64,000 bases of DNA from a virus. Shown one piece after another: positions 19,401-28,400 of this stretch (the first letter of the stretch is position 1; the number at the start of each line of letters is the position of its first letter). The stretch is from the IMG/VR virus record IMGVR_UViG_3300036939_000082, positions 124,001 through 188,000 of that record. One strand, given 5' to 3'. The notes under the pieces are model-generated. The model was not told the DNA's origin. It saw only the letters and a program-made list of their open reading frames with translations, and ran no database searches. Made by a program: the position numbers and the translations under genes.

Positions 19401-22400
19401 GAGCGGCCAGTCCGCCAACCGCCCCGATCAAAGTAAACAGTTCTGTTACCTTGTAAAGACTTTGGGCAGTTTCTTCGTCGATAAAACCCATGTTTTGCAG
19501 CGAAAAGAAAGCTGTCTGCGCCGCAAACCCGGCGGCTGTCACAGCACCGCCCACGGCCATTCCAGCCTTGCCAACTCCTCCCACCGCGCCGACTAATTTA
19601 TGAAAAAATCCAACTGATTTGGTTGTAGCCTGTTCTGCCGCTTGAGGGATGCGGGCGATCGACTGCTGGGTAACTTGCGTCGCGCGCTGCATATCTCGGG
19701 CAATCTCTGCTCCCGTTCCCGCCGCCGCCTGAGCCATTTGATTCATGTTTGCAGTGGTAGAGTGTTCGGTATTTTTCCAGGCTGCGCTGGTCACGTCGGA
19801 TGCGCGGTGGTTGAGGCTGCTCACAATCTTGACTCCCGCCCACGCAGCGCGCTTCACCATCGTCCACCAATTATTCCCGGTAATTCTGTTGGTGGCTTCT
19901 TGCCACGCAGTTTCAGTGCGGGTAGCAGCCCCTTGAAAGTAAGTAGAAATTCCTCTGGCTGCGGACGAAGCGCCCTTCAGTATTGATGCGGATATCTTCT
20001 CGGTCAAGGGGAGTATATTGTTACCATATTCAGCCATCCCGCTGTCAATGCTAACGTCGGCCGAATCTATCAGTCCGCGACGCTCTAAACTCCGGTAGTG
20101 CCGCCGCCCTCCCCGGCTGGCTTCTCTAATTGTTGTTTCGCTTTGGGGAATTGCAGCTTGGCGCGATCGCGCGTTCAGCGCATCAGCTCCTTGTCCAACT
20201 TTTTGAGAAGCAGTCTTCAGCAATTCAGCAAGTCCAAACAAAGCTGCTTTTGCCTTAGAAGCAGGAGAGTTAAACTGTTTGGTGTATTCAATCCGATCCC
20301 CCAAAGTTGCTGCGCGGCGTTTAGCAGCAAGACCCAGCCTAGAGTCCCCTTGAGACTGAGCTAGTCTTTCTGCTGCCGCTTTGTGCTTTTGTAAATTTGC
20401 AATATCTTTGTTGCCAAAAACATTAGAAAAAAAGTTTTTGATACCAGAAAACAAATTGCCGATCGCCCCTAAGATTCCGCCTTGCTGCGATCTCGCTTGG
20501 TTCCCCGCTTGACCCAACACTCCGGCAACCGCCTTAAACAGTTCCCCTGCTTTGTCAACTATTTTAACCGTCCAAGATTTAGCTCGTTCTGCATCAAATC
20601 CGCTGGCGCGATCGACAAAAAACTTTGACATCGAATCGCCGCTGCGGGCTAAAAATCGGGAGAAATTATTAAGGAAATTGCTGAACGGGTTTGTCCCGAT
20701 CAACCCTTCGACTTCGCGGGCGATTCGGTTGGTTCCGACTGACATAGCGATTCGGGCGCGATCGATGATGCTCGAAATCCCAATCAATACTGGTTTGCCC
20801 AGTACGGGAGAGATATCTGCAACTATTTTTTTAACAAGTCCACCTGCTCCCGTTTTCGCTGCGAGTGCTGTTACGCCCCCGGTAAAATTCTTTATCAATT
20901 CAGGGAATGCTTTAGCAAAAAATACCTGATAAGGTGCAACAGACTTCGCTGTGTAATTAGGATTTTCAATGATTTCGCGAGCCCTAGCTTCATTTACATC
21001 TAAAGCTTTTCCTAAAGCTTTAGTAATATCTTCAATCTTGTTGCTCATCCCTAATTTGTTGAGTCTGTCTTTGATTGAAATATTATTGCCATTGCTATCT
21101 TTTTGATCTTTTAGGATGGACTGCAAGATAGTGTCTTGAGTTTTTCGATCCTTAATATCAGTTTTCGTAAGCTCTGCAAACATTTGACCCATAAATTGAT
21201 AATGGGTTTTCGGGGCTTTCTCACGCCCTTCTGTCATCATGTGTTCCAAGCTGTTTCGCTGAGCAGTTCTGAAATCTTTATTTAACTTCTCGATTCTTTG
21301 AACAAATTTAGATCCTTTGATACTAACTTCTGCTGCTTTATACAGATCGCCAGCTAGTTTTATTGACGAATCTTTGGCAGATAAAGCTGACTTGTAAATA
21401 CCGGAGTAAAAATTGCGGAGCGGGCGCACAATATTTTCCGCCATTTCTACACTCATAAAAGGTATTTTGATCAATTTTGATTCTAGAGAGTCTATTTTAT
21501 CAATTGTTGATCGATTAAATCGCTCGAAACCCGCATCTAGGTTTTCAAGAAAAACCTGTACGTTAACTTTTAGCTGTTCTAAAGGATTTTTTAGTTTAAC
21601 TTTATCAATATTCTTGAGTTCGCGTGCCGAAGACAAACCAATCAAGCTAGCAATTTGTTCTTGCTGTTCCTGACTGGCTTTTAAAACAAATTTACCAGTC
21701 AACAAGTATTGATCGAATACAGCAGCAAGTGAGTCATCTCTGCGGAGACTGTTTCGCAAATCGTTTAATTCATCTTTGCCTCCTATACCAGCATTGGTTA
21801 ATTGTTTTTGCAGCGTATCAAAATCTGTTTCTTTGAGCTGTTTACCCCGATCGCCCGTACCGTGCGTTAGAAACCTTCGCAACTTTTGAATGTCTTCTTT
21901 GTTTAAATCGGGCGCGGATTTTAGTCTATCTAAGAATGTCTTTAGCCCATCCACCCCCTTAAACTCAGATCGCTTCTCGCCAAAACTAGCTTCTAGCATT
22001 CCAGTTAGTTTGGTAATTTCTTGACCTGTAGCTTCTCGCTGAAACTTTCCTGTTTCTATAAATTGATTAAAAAATTGATGCAACTGTTTGTGTTCTGGTT
22101 CCCTCAATTTTCTCAAAAGTCCATCTAGGTTGCCGTGTATTGGGTTGTTTTTAACTAAAGCGTCAAGTCCTCTTTCTCGCGCCCGTTTCAACAATAAGGC
22201 AGCACTAGCTTCAGATTGAATCAATTTTTCAGTTCTAGCTTGAACTATTCGCGCTTGAATTGCGATTGTTTTGTCAAATCGCATAGATTCTAATATCTTG
22301 GGAATACCAGTCCATCCAAAGAAGGTGCGAGCTAGTGTATTGCGAGTAGAAGTAACTTGCCCTTCTAGCAAGTTAGAAGACTGCTGCATTGCAGTACCAA

Positions 22401-25400
22401 GATTTCTCACGCCTTCTACGGCTACATTGCCAAATCCAGTAACTACTTGTCTCGACCTCCCAGAAGCTTCTTGAAGTTCTTTCGCAGCCTGCTTATTTGC
22501 CGATTCAAACTCTTTAAAAGAGGGTATAGTTACTGCAATAAAATCAGCTTGTCGCTGATTAATCTTGTTGATAACATCCTTGACGACCTTTTCGTATTCT
22601 CCACGGTGAAGAGTCTCCCCTATTGTTTTTGCTGTTTTTATTTGAGCTGCATAAGCCTTGATTTCGTCTTCGCCAAACATATTTGTACCCGGTTTCCCCG
22701 GTCTGTCTGACGATCTAATGTTTGACAAAACCGCCATCATGCTATCTCGAAAAGCGTTTAGTTTGCTCGCGTAAGTGCTTTCTGCAGACTTTAGCGCACC
22801 TCTAATCTTTTCAGACGAAGCGGCAGTGTCAATCGATTTATCTCCTTTATCTTTGAATCTAGACAGTTGAATGTCGAAAGCTCTCTCGCTATCTGGTTTA
22901 TCTTTCGATACTTGCGGTAATTTTGTCTTGCTTACGTAAAGGTATTCGGCTTTAATATCTTCAACGTGCAAATTAGCCATCGCCTTCTGGAAATTATTCA
23001 AAAGGTCAATCGCCACATTCTTGCCACCGGCTAACTTCACTAGCTCTTCGTTGCTCGGGGCATTGCCAAATCGAGAAAATTCAGCATCCAACCCGGATCT
23101 TTTCGCTGCCTCCCGGCGTATGTTTTCAAACTGCAAGCCCCGCCCCGCCTTGACATTTTCGCCGCCCCGACCGCTCATTTTTAGCAGTTGGCGACCGATA
23201 TCGGTAACTTGGTACTGTTCTATACCGAATCGGTTGCGACGTTTTTCTACAGCCGCTCCGCTCACGCCCTCGGTAATGCCGTTTTTGTCTTTGAGGTAAT
23301 ATCGGCGTTCTGCATCTGCCAATCCTTTCCCAAAATCAGTTCCCCGCTTGACTTCGGAAATCAAAGCGCGTTCCGATAATGCCTGTTCTTGTCGCTGGGC
23401 TTTAGCTAACTCTTTCTGATAGCGCAGCGCAGCCTTTGATTTGCCAACCCTTTGATCTCCAAGCATTGTCGCTTGCTGCTGAGTTTGGAAGTCTTGAGAA
23501 TAAGCCAGCGGGTTGGCAATTCCGGCAACTGTCGATCTGCGGCGCACTTTATTTGCAACTTCGCTCAAGCCAACCTGTACGTTAGCGCTGCTAGCAACTT
23601 GCTTGACCCGATCGCCCACGCCTGCTATTGCCTCCGAAACTTGCAAGATGCGTCCGACAAACAAGAGCACGTTGCTGGAAATCATCTGGAACGCACCGCC
23701 GATATTCCGCGTCAGCAGCAGCGCGATCGCGAAGACTCCCGAACCGATTACCGGAAGAAATTTAACAAATTGTTCTGCGAGGTTGCCGATGAACCCAGTT
23801 AAATCCGGGGATACATACAGCCCTAAGAATCCCGCTATTCCCTGCATCGCCACATTCAATGCGTCGATCGGGTGCTGGAGGGCGGTGATGATTTTATCTA
23901 AAGTCTGAAATCCGGTAGCGTACTCGTAAGACAAGAATCCGCCGAGTTCGATCAGTCCCACGATCGCGAATTGGATCGGACTCAGCAATCCGTAAATTCT
24001 ACCCAACACGCTAGCAACCGCCAAAATCTCCGGCCAAAAATCCGCAGCAAACCGAACTAATTTATCGAGTTGCAACTGGCGGACGTAAACCATCACCCCG
24101 GCGGTTGCTGCGACTAAATTTTTGGCAAAGAGTTCCGTCAATCTGGTGATTTCACCGATCGGATCTCGGATCAGCCTGACAATTTCAGCAGCGCTTGCCC
24201 CGACGATCGCCCCTACTGTTTTACCCAAATAGGCGATCGCGCCTACTGCCCGCATCGCTGTCTGCTGAAACCCGAAGTTGATGACTCCAAACAAATCGCT
24301 AAAAATTTGCTTGACTAGCGGTACAAAGTTACCGCGCAACAATGCTGCGATCGCGTCACCGTACTGCTGCGTCTTCAGTCGGATCAGTTTAAATGTTGCC
24401 AATATTGCAATCAGCACACCATCTGCCACCGCTACCGCCGCGAGAAGTACGCCCGCTAGCGGGTTTATGACGGAGAACTTAAAGACGTTGGCAAGGATAG
24501 ACGAAACTCCGACAATCTCGTGAACCGTTACCCCAATACCTGTCCCTAATTTGTCAAAGACATCCATAACGGTTGCAGCCATCCCCGGTATCGCCTTCAA
24601 GAATCGGAACAGCACTTCACCGAGATCGACTACCACAAACCGCATGACTTCCAACACCTTGGCGACGGGCATCAAACTGACACCCAAAAGTCTGGTATTG
24701 GCGATCGCGTCTAACATCTCTTGATTGACTGGTTTCAGGATGTTGTACCAAAACAGCATCGTCAGACCCAATCTACTGACAATCTGGACGATCGGGGAAA
24801 CCATCATCAATCCTTGGACGAGCTTGATAAATACTTTCATCGGACCCGATGCGCTTTCAAGGATTTCAACTAGCGATACCAAACGCTTCTCTCTCTCAGC
24901 CAGTCTCCTCGCTGCGGGAGTAGCTAAAACTTGGAATATTTCAGCTTGTTTCCTAGAAATAAAGTCCAGCGGAACTGCACTCCCCGATACCAACCTCGCA
25001 ACTTCGTTCAAGCTCCTATTCAATCCCAGTGCAATATCGACAGGGTTGATGTAGTTAGCAAGATTAAATATTTGGGACAATCCTCCAAAACCACCCTTCT
25101 TAATAATTCCCGCCAATCCTTTGGTTCGGATGTAAAAAGCCAAGAACTTAAAAGCTGCTGCCGGGTTGAGAGCTTTCATCAGGATATTAGAAACGGGACT
25201 TAACCCTTCTCTAAATGCGTAAACTGCTCCCGACATTAAATCGGTAAAAATCTTTCTGTAGCTTGAGAAAAGAGCAACTAATTGTTTTGTCGGAAAAAAC
25301 CTCAGCAGCAGATTTAGGTAGCGGGGCGCAGATGCCACAATTAACTGAAAGAATCCGCCCAGAGCTTTAGTTGCAACCAAAAACGCAGCCGACAAGTGTT

Positions 25401-28400
25401 TGCCGATATAGGGAATTTCGAGGATTAAGCCAGCAATGCCAATTACTGCGCGATCGATCGCCAGCAACATTGTTCTTCCAACAGCAGCAGCGACAGATTG
25501 AGCGTTAAGCGAGATCGCCCGCAGGATATCCGTAATTGGAGTCAGCTTGCTGATAATTTCCTGCAATACCGCCAATACTGGCAAAGTAACGATTGCATTG
25601 AAAGTAAAAATAACGAGAGAGGAAATAGCGGAAATAGTCCTGAGCGCAGCGGGTAAAACGGTTCCAGTCAAAAAGCCCATAATCCCCTGAACTGAAGGAG
25701 ACTTAGCTAGCGACACCAGTGCCTTTTCCATCGGCAAAATAGCAGTCACTAGCGGTATCAGGGGCGGCAGCGCCGAGAAAAGCGGGAAAGAAGTAAATGG
25801 ATTGAAACTTAAAATTGGTTCGATTCCGGCGTAAATTTCCTTCCCAATTTCCTTGGACAAATCTCCGACGCGGTGGAGGTAAGCAATCAGTCCTACTAGC
25901 GGGCCTCGAATAAAATCTTTAATTGCTAAGTAAGTTTTGTCGATATCAACATCGATCGCCATTCCCCCCGGGAACATTGCGGGCATGGACTTCGTAAAAG
26001 TTGTCAATCCCTCGCTCAGCCCCTCATTTAACTTCTGCTTCATCCCGACTGACAGGGAATTGAAAATTTTGTCGGAAGTTTTTTCTAGAAATTCCGGCAT
26101 TGCATCGATCGCGCCCATGAATCCCCGCTCAATTCCCCGGATCAATCCGGTGGAAGTGGCGATCGCAATTAGCCCCGGCATCGCATATAAGAAAGCCCTG
26201 GGAATTCCTTCTCCAATAATGAACGCTAACTCTGGAACGATTAGCGCTGCACCTTCTTCTAACTGAGCTAGCAGAGTTAGCGGCAGCGACGACAAAGTTA
26301 GCAGTGTAAAACTGAGAAAGTCAAAATTTTCTTTAACTCCATCAATAATACCCCGCTCGAAGTCTCTGATTTTTGTAACCGCTTCACCAATAACTGAAAG
26401 CTTTCTAACGGAGTTAGCGACTAAATTAATCGCCCCTCCGAGCAGTTGCTGCTGAGCCTCCATTCTTGAGGATTCTGTTATATCTCCAATACCTAGAAAG
26501 GCACGGTTGACCAAACCTGCAGCGTTCCGAATCCTAATAAATAGCTTTTCTAAAAAGGCGATCGTGTAATCCCACTTTTCTCGAATCATATAGGTCGGTC
26601 CCGGCGATGCCTCAGCCAATCCCCCTTGCAACAATTTGCCAATCTGGGCTACGAAATCAGCAAAAGGTGTCAGCAAGTTTTTGATGTAGTTCAGCGTGTA
26701 ATTCCACGAATTCTCGATCGCCTTGCCAGCCAACTGAAAGGGCTGCGCGACGAACTTGAAAATATCGCCTCCGATCGCCCGCCCGGATTTCCGCCAAGCT
26801 TCAAAAGCCGCGGTCGCATATTCAATCGCACTGCTGACTGCTGCAAACGGAGCGGTTAATACCGAACCCGCAACAGATGTGGGAATATCTAGCGCAGCGA
26901 GCAGCGCTTCTGTAAATCCTTGAATTATTCCAACCGCGAAACCGGCAACGGAACTGACGGCGCTGAAAATAGTACCCAGTAAATTGATTTCTGGGTTGAT
27001 TTGTTCGAGGATGGCGTTCAATGCGAGGAAACTGGCGATCGCGATACCGAGCGGAGACAGCGCAAACGACACCGACATCGAAGCCAGCGACCTCGAAACC
27101 ACTGCAATATTTCGCGCAATCCCGCTCAATCCAAAATTGACATCCCTAGATGTGGAAGCAATCGTGTCAGAGAAAGCTTCCGCAGCAAACGAGGCAGTCT
27201 TGAACGGATTGGAAGCCGTACCTTCAAAAGCTCCCATCGCCGCCGGGAAAAATCCGGTCAGCGGAATCACGCTAGCTTGCAGTGCAATTCCAGCAGCAGT
27301 GGCAGTAGCAGCGGCTTGCGAAAATCCAAACAGCACTACACCGACTGTTCCGACAGCAACCGACACCGCCGCAAACCCTGCCGCAAGCACCCCAACTCCG
27401 GCAATCAATCCTCGAACAGGAGACGGCAGGTTGGCGACTGCCAGCAACAGTTTGGTTGAAGCGTCGGCAATCGCGCGCACGATCGGGGCGATCGGTTCGA
27501 TCAAATTAACCTGAACTGCTTCAAAAGCAGAACTGAGCGATCGGAACGAACCCGCCAGGTTATTTTCCATCACCTGCGCCATCGTTTTAGCTGCGCCGGA
27601 TTTCCCTTTAAATTCAATCCCCAGTTCGCCCATCGCTGAGGTTAGTTTGCTGACTGCCGCATTTGCGTCGGGAGCAGTCGTCAAGATCGCATCAAATAAA
27701 TTCTCGCCTTCGGGTATTTGAAAATATCCCGACAACTGACTTAACTGGGCACTCGAAAGATTTCCTAGATATTCATTTGATTTAACTAGGGCGATCGTAG
27801 CAGCATCTAATTGTTGCAGCGCATTTTGATAGTTGCCTGCTTCCCGCAGGAGCGAAGTAAAAACATCTTTATCTGTGGCTAATTTGTCTATACCCTGAGA
27901 TTTAAACAACTTCTCATAATCTTCAACAGCAAAGGAACTGCCCCTACCCGCCAAGCTCAGGCGAGTAAATTCTTGCATTTGGCCGATCGCAGCCGATGCG
28001 CCCGAGATGCCAGTCGTACCAAAAATATCTTTTAATGCAGTAATTTGCTTTGATTGAGCAATTTGTCCTAATTTTTCTACGTCGTCGCCTGCTTGAATTA
28101 TGGAATCCAAGGAAGCCGGATCTAATTGCAGGTTCGTACCGATATCTTGCATGACATCGACAATATTTCGCATTTTGCCGCTCGTATCGGTCAGCGAAAT
28201 ACCGTATTCGTTTAGCGCCATCCTGCCCCTTAGCGTAGGTGCAGCTAATTTTAGGAATGCTCCCCTCGCAGCCGTTCCAGCTTTATCTGCTTGAATCCCG
28301 GCGTTTGACATTACCCCAATCAACGCCGAGGTTTCTTCAATTCCCGCGCCAAACAGAGCGGCGTTTGGCGCAGCGTAACTCATCGCTACACCCAACTGCT

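Noticed and set aside
11135-27514. Many open plus-strand frames of 60-246 codons opposite the tape-measure gene
   Set aside because: They lie antisense to one continuous 18.9-kb frame with clear tape-measure motifs, are Ala/Pro/Ser-biased from GC-rich third positions, and lack ribosome sites.
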